The notes beneath the pieces are model-generated. The model made no database searches, was not told the origin of the DNA, and worked only from the letters and a program-made list of their open reading frames with translations. A stretch of DNA of 64,000 nucleotides from Cytobacillus firmus (GTDB lineage: Bacteria; Bacillota; Bacilli; Bacillales; Cytobacillaceae). The stretch spans positions 1 to 64,000 of the forward strand of contig NZ_JAMBOJ010000008.1 in the NCBI RefSeq assembly GCF_023715565.1, read 5' to 3'. Position numbers and translations under genes: made by a program. Shown one piece after another: positions 35,483 through 43,523 of this stretch; the stretch's first letter is position 1, and each line of letters starts with the position of its first letter.

Positions 35483-35511
35483 AGTATACCATTTTATATA
35501 AGAGCTGGCAA
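35483..35511 (-). promoter_or_regulatory. Promoter of the coupling-protein operon (minus strand)
   Basis: Minus-strand TTGCCA (35506..35511), 17 bp spacer, TATACT (35483..35488): near-consensus housekeeping promoter, with an attenuator directly downstream. Confidence 0.75.
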
Positions 35512-35519
35512 TAAAATAT

Positions 35520-36228
35520 CGTGATATCTAGCGAATGATTATACAGGGATATACAAAGAATGGTGACCTTCGTACTTAATAAGTTTTGTTATGAAATAGC
35601 TATATTTTAGGGTACAAATCGATGTTGTAAAATCAATAGAATTCAGTCTCAATCCTTTAACTTAAACGGGGTGAAAACACGGTAAGAACTCACACTTGCT
35701 TTGGAACCCGTATTTACTATAATACCTAGACTTCAAAGAACTTTTATTGGTGTACCATGGTGGAAAACTTTTGGTGGAACGATAATCTTTCCACCGCAAC
35801 CTTTCCACTGGTATGCGGAACTTTACTGATTATGTTATATCTTGAGGACTAAATATAAAATCATGGATTGAATGAAAAAGTGAATACCCCTATGTAAAAG
35901 ATGGTTAGGAATCCTTTCGAGACCTCCCCACTACAGACAATCTCTTACAATCATTTTCCTTCTAGCAATGTCTCCCCGGCATTTAATACTCCGTATTCCA
36001 GTAATCGTATAAAACAATTGCTGTTTTTACTTAAAAAAATTTATTTTAATGATAATGCTAGTACATGAGCTTGAATGAACCTGAATGATTGCTAGACAAC
36101 GGTAAATATGTAAGTTGAATGAATTTGAATTGTGATCGAAGATGATCTGTCTTCCCTTTTTAAACAGAACTAAAATGAATTTAATGATACGAAAATGAAA
36201 TATGGGGGACTTTATTATGTAAATTTTA
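35520..36228. other. Intergenic region with nested inverted repeats, candidate origin
   Basis: No gene. It holds a nested inverted repeat at 35754..35812 (outer ACCA..GTGGAAA/TTTCCAC..TGGT, inner GGTGGAA/TTCCACC) and several TTGAATGAA-like direct repeats at 36070..36130. Its position beside the partition locus makes it a candidate origin, unproven. Confidence 0.4.
35754..35812. repeat. Nested inverted repeat
   Basis: Two nested pairs of 7-bp complementary arms able to form a double hairpin. There is no T run, so it is not a terminator. Confidence 0.6.
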
Positions 36229-36460
36229 AGGTTCATAATTAAGGTACACAATTGCGGTACACATCGAGCGTTATTGGAGGGTACGTTTTTTCAGGAATCA
36301 AGCTGTCTGAGATTTGTGTTGTGTACCACAATTAAGGTACACAAGGATGGAAGGAAAGTACATTTATTTGAGATAATAAAGTATATATATTGCATTTATT
36401 TGGCTTGTTTTCTATAATGTTCCTTAAAGGTACACAAAAGAGGTCTTTTTAGGTTCATAA
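36229..36460. repeat. tubC: tubC-like centromere repeats
   Basis: GGTACACA at 36243, 36256, 36336 and 36429; inverted GTGTACC at 36321; GGTTCATAA-type variants at 36229 and 36451; a related GGTACG near 36280. This clustering just upstream of tubR matches tubC, where TubR binds repeats to tie DNA to TubZ filaments. The variant nearest tubR may also serve as operator. Confidence 0.75.
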
Positions 36461-36472
36461 GGTGGTGAAGGA

Positions 36473-36814
36473 ATGAGTGAACTTGAAGCTAAGAGTTTCA
36501 GAGACTTAGATGAACTGGAATACGATAATGACACACTGCGATTCCTTAGAAAAAAGCTAGATGACTTTACTATTGACGTATTTAGGCAGGTCGTGAAAGA
36601 AAACAAGATACATAGAGGCCTTGTTAAGACTAGGTTAGATAACTTTCATAGCAAACGAAAGAAGTATGATTCCGCTTTTTTGACTCTTGAAGCTCAAGGG
36701 TTCGTTGAGAAAAAAGAAGACGGAACCGCGACTCCCTATTTTGTTACAGTAAGAGGCAAACAATTAGCCCAACTACTTTATGAAGAAAAGTTAAGGAAGG
36801 AGCAACACATATGA
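36473..36814 (+). CDS. tubR: TubR-like centromere-binding repressor
   Basis: A 113-aa protein, ATG after GGTGGTGAAGGA. Helical with a winged-helix character (LRFLRKKLDDFTIDVFRQVV, RLDNFHSKRKKYDSAFLTLE, GTATPYFVTVRGKQLAQLL). It ends in the TubZ start with an ATGA overlap. In tubulin-type partition TubR binds tubC repeats, represses the operon and links plasmid DNA to TubZ filaments. The 36229..36460 repeats directly upstream fit. Identity rests on size and on context with tubZ. Confidence 0.8.
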   Translation: MSELEAKSFRDLDELEYDNDTLRFLRKKLDDFTIDVFRQVVKENKIHRGLVKTRLDNFHSKRKKYDSAFLTLEAQGFVEKKEDGTATPYFVTVRGKQLAQLLYEEKLRKEQHI

Positions 36815-38166
36815 TGATTAAGACTTTTGGAGAAAATGAAAAGTTAGGTGCAATTAAAGCGCTGCTATCCCCACATTTACTATCTGATGAACTAAAATCT
36901 GAAATGGATCGTTATCCTTCACAAGCAATTATTGGTCTTGGACAAGGTGGTGGCCGAATCGCTGCTGAATTATCAAGGTTTGGTTATCCAACTTTCTTAC
37001 TCAATTCATCAAAATCAGATATGGAAGAACATAAAAATTTAATACCGGAAACTCATAGGATTGTAACTTCCAGTAAAGACTTTCCTGAACTTGAAGGTAC
37101 AGATAAAAATGCACAGCTTGGATTTGAAATCGCTAAAGAAAATGCAGACTTATATAAAAAGGTCGCACTTGACGATGCAGTACAGGACTCAGAGTTCGTT
37201 TGGGTATGTGTTAGTTTAGGCGGCGGGACTGGTAATGGAGCGCTAAAAGTAGCATTAGCTTACTTGTCAAAAGTTAGAGAAAACAGAGCCCTACCAGGCG
37301 GGAAAATTCCTTTAGGTGTTATTTGCTCCCTGCCTTCTTCTGACGAAAGAGGTTCTGCATTTAGAAGGAACGCTCTTGCTGGTATTAGTGTAATTCAGCA
37401 GCTTATGAATGAAAACAAAATGGGCGCTGCTGTAGTTATTGATAATGAAAAAATGAAAGACTATTACGCAAATAGCCCTCTCAAAACTTACGGAGGCCTT
37501 GAAATTGATGCTAAATCCTATAGCAATATGGTGATCGCAAGTGCTTTGGCAGAGATTTCATCTCTACCTCTTTTAGATGGACGGTCCGTATTTGATAAAA
37601 CGGAACTACTTACTACCTTATCAACTCCAGGCTGGCTATCTATATCGAAGCACAAGGAACTGAGAAACGATGAAAATATCGAATCTGTTATAGGAAATCT
37701 ATTTAATAACAATGAAGTACTGGCTAGTTATAAAGTTCAAAATGCAGTGGCTGGTGCTGTAGCAGTTCTATATCCTTCTTCGAAGAATATATCACCTAAG
37801 ATTGCAGATGATGTTTTCAGATATACTTCTGACTTGCTTGATACCAAAGTAAACTTATCAATATCTAAAAATAGCAAATTGGAAAACCTTACTTTATATG
37901 GCCTTGCCGTTTACCCTTCTCCCTCTGTAAGAATTCAACAGTTAAGAGAAGAATTATCGCAGTGGGAACAGTTAGAAAAAGAACAAGAGGAAGCTAAGAA
38001 ACAAGCTTCTTCAGCACTAGGGTTAGATGAATTTGATGACTTCTTTTCTTCTGGAAACACTACAGTCCGACGGAAAAAGATGACTTTAGATGATCTAGAA
38101 TTTGAGGATAATGAGAATAAGCCAAAGAAAGCTAAAGTTGCCGATTTGAATGATATTGATTTTTAA
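36811..38166 (+). CDS. tubZ: TubZ-like tubulin/FtsZ-family GTPase for plasmid partition
   Basis: A 451-aa protein of the FtsZ/tubulin superfamily. GQGGGRIA (about 48-55) corresponds to the T1 loop, and the signature VSLGGGTGNGA (about 133-143) is the GTP-binding T4 loop of GGGTGxG type. A helical region (REELSQWEQLEKEQEEAKKQ) precedes an acidic, Lys-containing tail (DLEFEDNENKPKKAK), a typical TubR/TubZ contact. TubZ forms treadmilling filaments that move plasmids. Coupled to tubR upstream, with tubC-like repeats on both sides. Confidence 0.9.
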   Translation: MMIKTFGENEKLGAIKALLSPHLLSDELKSEMDRYPSQAIIGLGQGGGRIAAELSRFGYPTFLLNSSKSDMEEHKNLIPETHRIVTSSKDFPELEGTDKNAQLGFEIAKENADLYKKVALDDAVQDSEFVWVCVSLGGGTGNGALKVALAYLSKVRENRALPGGKIPLGVICSLPSSDERGSAFRRNALAGISVIQQLMNENKMGAAVVIDNEKMKDYYANSPLKTYGGLEIDAKSYSNMVIASALAEISSLPLLDGRSVFDKTELLTTLSTPGWLSISKHKELRNDENIESVIGNLFNNNEVLASYKVQNAVAGAVAVLYPSSKNISPKIADDVFRYTSDLLDTKVNLSISKNSKLENLTLYGLAVYPSPSVRIQQLREELSQWEQLEKEQEEAKKQASSALGLDEFDDFFSSGNTTVRRKKMTLDDLEFEDNENKPKKAKVADLNDIDF

Positions 38167-38170
38167 AAAG

Positions 38171-38198
38171 ACAAGCCTTCTAGGCTTGTTTTTTTGTA
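38171..38198 (+). terminator. Terminator of tubRZ
   Basis: ACAAGCC-ttct-AGGCTTGT followed by a T run, 5 bp after the tubZ stop. Confidence 0.85.
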
Positions 38199-38213
38199 TT
38201 TATTCCTCCAAAC

Positions 38214-38320
38214 TTTGTGTACCCCTTTTATGTACCTAAAAGGACCGTAAACCATCAATCCCTCGTGTATCAACGTTTTATATGTGTACCATAATTAGCA
38301 ACCTCAATTGCGGTACATAT
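38214..38320. repeat. Second tubC-like repeat cluster downstream of tubZ
   Basis: GTGTACC-type units at 38217..38223 and 38284..38290, ATGTACCT at 38229..38236 and CGGTACATA at 38310..38318 match the upstream repeats in both orientations. Flanking repeats on both sides of tubRZ suggest a two-part centromere or another TubR operator. Confidence 0.6.
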
Positions 38321-38881
38321 AAAATTATTTTTACCTTACTAATACGGTTATTACTATAAGTTAAAATCAAAGAATGCCCTTAAGTTATGTTAGGTTCGCT
38401 TTGAAATTCAAAGAAAAGACTTGTGCTGGATCCAAGACGCAAAAAAAGCTCTTAACCTGGATAAAAACCTAGTAATTCACAAAATTCATCTTCACTCAAC
38501 ATAACACGGACGATGTTTCATCATTCATTCTCAATCAAACGCAAACAACAAAACCAGAACCCTTATAAATCAAGCGCTATTAAGCACAAACGACATGTAG
38601 CGCTAACGTTCTTGTAACGTTAAATAACGCTCTATATAATTCAATTACGAAAATGATAGATTCATGCATATGAGTTTGATTCAATTACGTTAGTGATTTA
38701 TTAAATTTCGCAAGGTAGCGTTCGCGCTGATGTTCGTTTGTGGCAAATATCGCAAGCGCTGCGAATCGTTCGGAGGTTGCTAACGCCTAATATATCAACG
38801 TTTTGAGTTGATTTATAAATCTATTAAGTGTAATATTTTTTATAAATGATTGTAGAAATCTACAGTACTGGAGGTGAGAAT
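38321..38881. other. Intergenic region with many palindromes, candidate origin
   Basis: No gene. It contains TAACGTT-cttgt-AACGTTA (38604..38622) and repeated GCG/AGCGCT motifs (38598..38780), with AT-rich stretches between them. Palindromes plus position between tubZ and the TubY-like gene would suit an origin or an iteron region, but no proven element is recognised. Confidence 0.4.
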
Positions 38882-39796
38882 GTGGAAAGCTTAGATATGA
38901 AAGAATTGCTTATGGAAGAATTTGAAAATGATCCTATATTCAGAATGGCTGTTTTGAATGGATTAGAGGACAGCGTGTTCACAACCGGTATTCAATCAAT
39001 GCATAAAGATATGACATATAGCACTGTTGAGGCAGGTCGTATTATTGAACGGTCAGACTCTACAATTAGAAATCATTTTCGTTCAGATCTAATCGAGTAC
39101 ATTCAACCTGAAAAGTTCGGGAAGTTTTACAGGTTAAATTATAAAAGTGTATTTCGTTTACATTTAATATTTGTATTAATGGACAAGGCCTCTAAAACTT
39201 CTGTGGATCTTCTTGCTGAGCTAGGAATGCAACCTGGTGTTTCAATGGGAGGCAATGTAAAGAGGGTTCAACGTGAAAGTACCGATCTTCAAGAGTATAG
39301 CGATCAGCTGCAGAATAATTATGAAGAACGTTTATCAACTATGGAGCGAAATCTAGGATTCCAGAGTAAAATGCTGAACATACTTAAGTACGAAAAAGAT
39401 ATTTCTGATATTGAGAGAAAACTAGAGAGAAAAGAAGTTGAGATAGACCAAATCAAGACAGATGCTTATATGAAGTACTTAGAAGAAAAACAATCGCAGC
39501 TGCTATCAACCTCATTGAAGAAAAGTATTCAAAAACCTTCTTTTTTAGGGCTTTTTAAGAAACCTGATATTATTGATGTTGAGCAAATTAACAAGGATGT
39601 AGAAACAAAGCTAAAAGAAAAAATGGATCAAGAAATTAAAGAGAAGATCAATATAGCAAGAAAAGAAATAGAAACACTTCAAGAGGAAAAGAGGAAAGTA
39701 AATACGTTATTACAGCAAGAGCGTGATTCTTTTTCGAATATGCAGCTTGATACTGATGTAGATGACAAAAAACTATTAAGTGCAAATATGAAATAG
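38882..39796 (+). CDS. MerR-type HTH coiled-coil protein, TubY-like
   Basis: GTG start at 38882 follows GGAGGTGAGAAT; a longer in-frame start at 38846 has no ribosome site. The product has 304 aa. Residues about 40-90 are a MerR-like helix-turn-helix (TYSTVEAGRIIERSDSTIR, then GKFYRLNYKSVFRLHLIFVL). From ~135 on it is a long coiled coil (KYEKDISDIERKLERKEVEI; REIETLQEEKRKVNTLLQQE pattern). HTH plus coiled coil next to tubZ fits TubY, a modulator of TubZ assembly in phage and plasmid loci. Alternative: a replication protein. Confidence 0.65.
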   Translation: MESLDMKELLMEEFENDPIFRMAVLNGLEDSVFTTGIQSMHKDMTYSTVEAGRIIERSDSTIRNHFRSDLIEYIQPEKFGKFYRLNYKSVFRLHLIFVLMDKASKTSVDLLAELGMQPGVSMGGNVKRVQRESTDLQEYSDQLQNNYEERLSTMERNLGFQSKMLNILKYEKDISDIERKLERKEVEIDQIKTDAYMKYLEEKQSQLLSTSLKKSIQKPSFLGLFKKPDIIDVEQINKDVETKLKEKMDQEIKEKINIARKEIETLQEEKRKVNTLLQQERDSFSNMQLDTDVDDKKLLSANMK

Positions 39797-39797
39797 A

Positions 39798-39826
39798 TTG
39801 AAATTTCCGAACATATGTTTTATAAT
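39798..39826 (+). promoter_or_regulatory. LexA-type SOS promoter
   Basis: TTGAAA (39798..39803), 17-bp spacer, TATAAT (39821..39826): a perfect housekeeping promoter. The spacer holds CGAACATATGTTTT (39808..39821), agreeing with the Bacillus LexA (DinR) box CGAACNNNNGTTYG except at the last position. The 37-aa gene downstream should therefore be induced by DNA damage. Confidence 0.75.
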
Positions 39827-39861
39827 GGGTTTACTAAAGTTGTTCATAAGGGGTGGGCAGA

Positions 39862-39975
39862 GTGTTAACATATTATTTTAAAGAGAAAACAGTTAGAACA
39901 ATTGATAAAGTGGTGGTGGCTGCAACCGCAGTAACTCTGCTAGCAGCTATCGCCAGGACAATCATTAATTGGTAA
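39862..39975 (+). CDS. SOS-controlled 37-aa membrane microprotein
   Basis: GTG at 39862 with GGGGTGGGCAG nearby; 37 aa. The first ~15 residues are polar and basic (YYFKEKTVRTIDK), followed by one membrane helix (VVVAATAVTLLAAIARTIIN). The gene has its own SOS promoter and a strong terminator 24 bp after the stop, so it is a real, single transcription unit. SOS-induced small membrane proteins include division inhibitors (YneA-type) and membrane toxins (TisB-type). Which, if either, applies here is not known. Confidence 0.75.
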   Translation: MLTYYFKEKTVRTIDKVVVAATAVTLLAAIARTIINW

Positions 39976-39998
39976 GTTCAATATCTCCTATAGCTATT

Positions 39999-40043
39999 AA
40001 AGCTCATTCAGTAAAATATTTACTGGGATGAGCTTTTTTTTTA
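39999..40043 (+). terminator. Terminator of the SOS microprotein gene
   Basis: AAGCTCAT..AGTAAA/TTTACT..ATGAGCTT with an eight-T run. Confidence 0.85.
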
Positions 40044-40314
40044 GTCATTATTATTGTATTTCTAATGGGTTTTTGTTAAACCTTAGCTGCGTTCTTGGTT
40101 TGAAAAATAAATAAAATACAGGGTACAACTGAACTCTAAAAAAGTTAGGTTTCAAAACCGCTGAGTAGTTAAGGTGAGTCTAAAACTTGCGGTAGTAAAT
40201 TACAACAAAAAACCACTTAAAATTGGCAGTTTTTTAGTTTTTAAGGAAGATACGAACATATAATCTAGTATAATATAGGAAATATAAAGGTCTGATATTA
40301 GGAGGGGAGAATGT
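40044..40314. other. Intergenic region upstream of the recombinase-like gene
   Basis: Nothing identified apart from a -10-like TATAAT (40269..40274) about 40 bp before the 40315 start, with no clear -35. Confidence 0.4.
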
Positions 40315-41187
40315 ATGCCTTACGGATTTATTAAGCATATCGAAAATAAAGGGTATAGTGAGGAAACAGTAAATAGCTACGAAAAGGTTATAAACCAATT
40401 TTTTGCCTTTATTAAAGATAAATATCCGGAGAATAAGGAACCTTTTCAAATTACCTCTTCAGACATAATCAAATACTTAGAGTATCAACGTGATATAAGA
40501 GAAAAAAGTATCTCGACAATAAATAAAGAACTTGCCATTTTAAAGACTATGTTTAACTATTTTTGGGAAACTGACAAAGTACCTTTAAGTGTTGATCCTG
40601 CAGTCAAAATCAAGAGGTTTGTTGTAAAAGAAAAGCCAACTGTGCACATTCAATTTCACGAAATTCTAAAAGTACTTGATCTAGTTCTGCTTAATGATGA
40701 ATATTCGCCGCTTAGAAAAGTATTGTTTTTATTGGCCACTAAAGGCTTAAAGATGGCTGAGTTTGGATTTACCAAGGATAAAGTTAAAGATAACGCAAAT
40801 AAAGATATAGTTGAAATTCAATTGAAAAATAGAACCATTACCCTCCAGGGATCTGAAGTGGCATACTTCCATGAGTACTTTTACTCCACTTTTTTTAATG
40901 GCAGCGAGTATGTATTTACGACAAAACATCACGGAGAGAACGTAACTGGACCTATACAGGTAATGTCCATGCAAAGTCATTTAAGAGCAATATCTCGTGA
41001 TTACCTCCCTGAAGGATCTCCAGCTTTAACTCTTACTATAATTCGAAGAGCTATCGCATTTGATCTTTATTCTAAAAAAGTACCAATCCAGCTCATAGCC
41101 GCCGAATTAGGAATTGAAGAAAATACTGCATCATACTATCTGAAACAGATAGTCGAAGGAACCTATACCCAAAAAGAACTTGAATAG
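40315..41187 (+). CDS. Tyrosine recombinase-like protein with degenerate active site
   Basis: A 290-aa protein with the two-domain plan of phage integrases: an N-terminal SAM-like core-binding domain (KGYSEETVNSYEKVINQFFA, 13-32) and a C-terminal catalytic domain. The first catalytic Arg is replaced (KGLKMAE for TGLRxxE), the box-II HxxR region reads TIIRRAIA, and the tyrosine is in ENTASYYLKQ. Several active-site residues are thus missing. It may bind DNA without cutting, or act as an architectural or decoy protein. ATG after GGAGGGGAGA. Next to the tubZ region. Confidence 0.7.
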   Translation: MPYGFIKHIENKGYSEETVNSYEKVINQFFAFIKDKYPENKEPFQITSSDIIKYLEYQRDIREKSISTINKELAILKTMFNYFWETDKVPLSVDPAVKIKRFVVKEKPTVHIQFHEILKVLDLVLLNDEYSPLRKVLFLLATKGLKMAEFGFTKDKVKDNANKDIVEIQLKNRTITLQGSEVAYFHEYFYSTFFNGSEYVFTTKHHGENVTGPIQVMSMQSHLRAISRDYLPEGSPALTLTIIRRAIAFDLYSKKVPIQLIAAELGIEENTASYYLKQIVEGTYTQKELE

Positions 41188-41293
41188 GCTTCAAAATTAA
41201 GTGTATAATTGTGGAAACAAAAACAACAATGGGAAGCACCCAGAAAAACTATCTTTTATTGGAGATGGTTTTATTCTGGAGTGCTTTTTTTTA
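41180..41293 (+). promoter_or_regulatory. Promoter with leader attenuator
   Basis: TTGAAT (41180..41185), 18-bp spacer, TATAAT (41204..41209), then within 30 nt an intrinsic terminator (AGCACcCAGAA/TTCTGgaGTGCT at 41235..41285, eight Ts to 41293), 20 nt before the TTG start at 41313. Transcripts should stop before the gene unless read-through is allowed. Confidence 0.75.
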
Positions 41294-41312
41294 TGGGAAA
41301 GGAGCTGTGGCG

Positions 41313-41897
41313 TTGGAAGATAAGCAAGTTTCTAGAAACCTATTAGATTTCTCCAAAGCAGTCTTAATAGGAGAAGGAGATTTTAATTTCAATAATTCCA
41401 ATGATGTATTATCTATACCTTTTAACAAACAAAAATCTTTATACTTATCGGAAGTTCTTAAGAATGAGCAGATTAGTAACTATATTGAAATTAATAGTAA
41501 AAAAGAACAGCTTAGTATACATTCACATCCAATTTTAAAAACTTTGAAAGACCAATGGTACAAAGATAATTCGAAGATATTTAGCTTAACCTTAGATCCA
41601 GGCTTGATTACTTTAAAATCGATTATTGTCTGCATCAACTTATTTGGAATTAGAAAATTAGAATGCATATCACTACCAACCAGTATTGATAGAGATCATC
41701 TTAAAACTCTTTCATATTGTTTAGAAAAGCATTTAAAAGTACCAGTAACACCTAGCAATAACCAAATGAAAATAACAGATATACCTAAACTTGTCACATC
41801 TGCAGTGAGTGACATCTCTGCTTTACATAGCGCAGAACTAATAAATTATCTTACTACTAAAGAAAAGAAGCTTTTGACAGAAGGGATTTTAAGATGA
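41313..41897 (+). CDS. Unknown soluble protein
   Basis: TTG start at 41313, eight bases after AAAGGAG; the longer frame from 41211 runs back through the terminator hairpin. The product has about 194 aa and is mixed alpha/beta, hydrophilic, with no signal peptide and no motif. Ends with an ATGA overlap into the lipoprotein gene. First gene of a three-gene operon (41.3-43.4 kb) under an attenuator. Role unknown. Confidence 0.6.
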   Translation: MEDKQVSRNLLDFSKAVLIGEGDFNFNNSNDVLSIPFNKQKSLYLSEVLKNEQISNYIEINSKKEQLSIHSHPILKTLKDQWYKDNSKIFSLTLDPGLITLKSIIVCINLFGIRKLECISLPTSIDRDHLKTLSYCLEKHLKVPVTPSNNQMKITDIPKLVTSAVSDISALHSAELINYLTTKEKKLLTEGILR

Positions 41898-42544
41898 AAG
41901 TTAAAGCTATTTCTCTAATTCTATCTAGTTCTTTGCTGTTAACTGGATGCGGTGGTTTATTCGATAAAGAATCAAAAAGAATTGAAGCTCTAAAAGAAGA
42001 AAAGAAGCAAGGTGAACTTAAGGATAGCAAAGAAAAAGAAGAACAAGAGAAAATATACAAAGATATGGAGAGACCAGTTAATGAGGTAGTCTATGAAAAT
42101 GAGTTAGATACCTTAAAAGAAGTTGAAAATCTAGACTACAAAAATTTAGAAGAGTATAAGGATGCTGCAGAGTTTTCAAAATTTGTCGCAGACGCATTGT
42201 ATAAATTCTACACAGTGCAACTTTCTCCGGAAAACTATTATGAATTCCTTTTACAATATGGAACTGAGTCAGTAAAGGAATCTTTACCTTCTAAGGATGA
42301 TGCTGTAACTGTATTTTCTTCATTACAGGACCTGTATCTAAAACAAAATATTAATGGCGAAAGCTACACATTAACAAATGTTACTTTTAACCGGCTTAAA
42401 AATGAAGGGAGTTTTTATCGTAAGGTTTTAACAACAAACGGGGAGGAGTATTTTATATCCATACTTCAAAAGGAAAATGGAGTCTGGAAATATGCTGATG
42501 ATAGTCCTTCACCTCCATATGAAGTTCAGGATAATGCTTCATAA
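41894..42544 (+). CDS. Predicted lipoprotein with coiled linker
   Basis: A 216-aa protein whose ATG overlaps the upstream stop. The lipobox LLTGC lies near residue 18. A charged coiled-coil segment (KESKRIEALKEEKKQGELKD) follows and then a soluble C-terminal domain (about 85-205) with NTF2- or PepSY-like composition (LYKFYTVQLSPENYYEFLLQ). No named family. Second gene of the attenuated operon, probably exported and anchored. Confidence 0.65.
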   Translation: MKVKAISLILSSSLLLTGCGGLFDKESKRIEALKEEKKQGELKDSKEKEEQEKIYKDMERPVNEVVYENELDTLKEVENLDYKNLEEYKDAAEFSKFVADALYKFYTVQLSPENYYEFLLQYGTESVKESLPSKDDAVTVFSSLQDLYLKQNINGESYTLTNVTFNRLKNEGSFYRKVLTTNGEEYFISILQKENGVWKYADDSPSPPYEVQDNAS

Positions 42545-42565
42545 TACTTACAAAGGAGAATTTAG

Positions 42566-43417
42566 ATGACACAAACCACTGAGATTAATATTTATGAATA
42601 CACACAAAAGAAATTAAAAGCCCACCAACAGAATAATCAAGAGTTCAATATTGATTTAGCAACAATCTATGAGTTCTATAAAAATAGATTATTACAATAC
42701 GTGCAGCATGACAAAGTAGAGAAGATGGAGAATATGCTATTTGCAGGAATTCAATCACAAATATTTAATGGTTACTTTATGGCAATGGAATTAATGCAAA
42801 ACAGCGAATCGAACTTTGAGGATGATTGGTTTAAACAAGCAGAAGGGGTAATAGCGCAACAAATCCCCGATATGCTCCGAGTCGGCTCAAATAATAACCT
42901 AGAAGAAGTAATAACCATGGATAGCCTTAGAGAGTTGATCAAATGGATGGTAATTGAATATGAGGGTGTTTACCCTACCCTGATGGATATATCCTTAAAT
43001 ACGGCTTGTTTAGGGGCATTATGGGCTTTTAAAGACGAGGCTAATAAAAGAGGTATACATTTTTATAAGTCTCAACACAAAGGCATTATGGCTTCTCTAG
43101 ATGACATTACCTTTATTAATCCTCAGAACTATCTTAGTTTAACTGCAGTAAATAGTTTAAGTGAAGTTTGGGAGATTATAAATTCAGATTATAGAGGATT
43201 AGACAAAATAGGAGAAGTAACAGTTTTGGCTGTTGATATCGGGGATAGCGAAAAAGGTCTTTTCCTGAATATCTCAATAAAAACTAGCCTAACTGATTTA
43301 GAGCAGGACAATCTTTTAGATCAAATAGTTACTAGAGCAGTTGTTATGAATACTCTTGATACAGATAAACTTACAGTTAACTTAGCTCAAGTAGACAGTT
43401 TCTTTCAATACAACTAA
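42566..43417 (+). CDS. Unknown cytoplasmic protein
   Basis: A 283-aa protein; ATG after AAAGGAGAATTTAG. Mostly helical N-terminal half (EINIYEYTQKKLKAHQQNNQ) and a mixed C-terminal half. No TM helix or signal peptide; no catalytic motif recognised. It ends the operon (terminator at 43423). Shares with its neighbours an unrecognised, plasmid-specific character. Confidence 0.55.
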   Translation: MTQTTEINIYEYTQKKLKAHQQNNQEFNIDLATIYEFYKNRLLQYVQHDKVEKMENMLFAGIQSQIFNGYFMAMELMQNSESNFEDDWFKQAEGVIAQQIPDMLRVGSNNNLEEVITMDSLRELIKWMVIEYEGVYPTLMDISLNTACLGALWAFKDEANKRGIHFYKSQHKGIMASLDDITFINPQNYLSLTAVNSLSEVWEIINSDYRGLDKIGEVTVLAVDIGDSEKGLFLNISIKTSLTDLEQDNLLDQIVTRAVVMNTLDTDKLTVNLAQVDSFFQYN

Positions 43418-43422
43418 TAAAC

Positions 43423-43453
43423 AAGACCAAGCAGATTGCCTCTGCTTGGTCTT
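43423..43453 (+). terminator. Terminator of the 41.3-43.4 kb operon
   Basis: AAGACCAAGCAGA/TCTGCTTGGTCTT stem with a T run, plus strand. Confidence 0.85.
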
Positions 43454-43476
43454 TACATATCTTCTTTTCGAAGTAC

Positions 43477-43507
43477 AAAAAAGACCATCTAAAAAATGAT
43501 GGTCTTA
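43477..43507 (-). terminator. Terminator of the ubiquitin-like operon
   Basis: AAGACCATCA/AGATGGTCTT stem with a T run on the minus strand, 17 bp after the ThiF-like stop. Confidence 0.85.
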
Positions 43508-43523
43508 TAGAAAATAATTTATT

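Noticed and set aside
38321-38881. Iterons proving a replication origin
   Set aside because: Palindromes and repeats are irregular; no initiator-type array could be established.
40250-40275. LexA box upstream of the recombinase-like gene (GAACATATAATC)
   Set aside because: The second half lacks GTTY, so it is a -10-containing sequence, not an SOS box.
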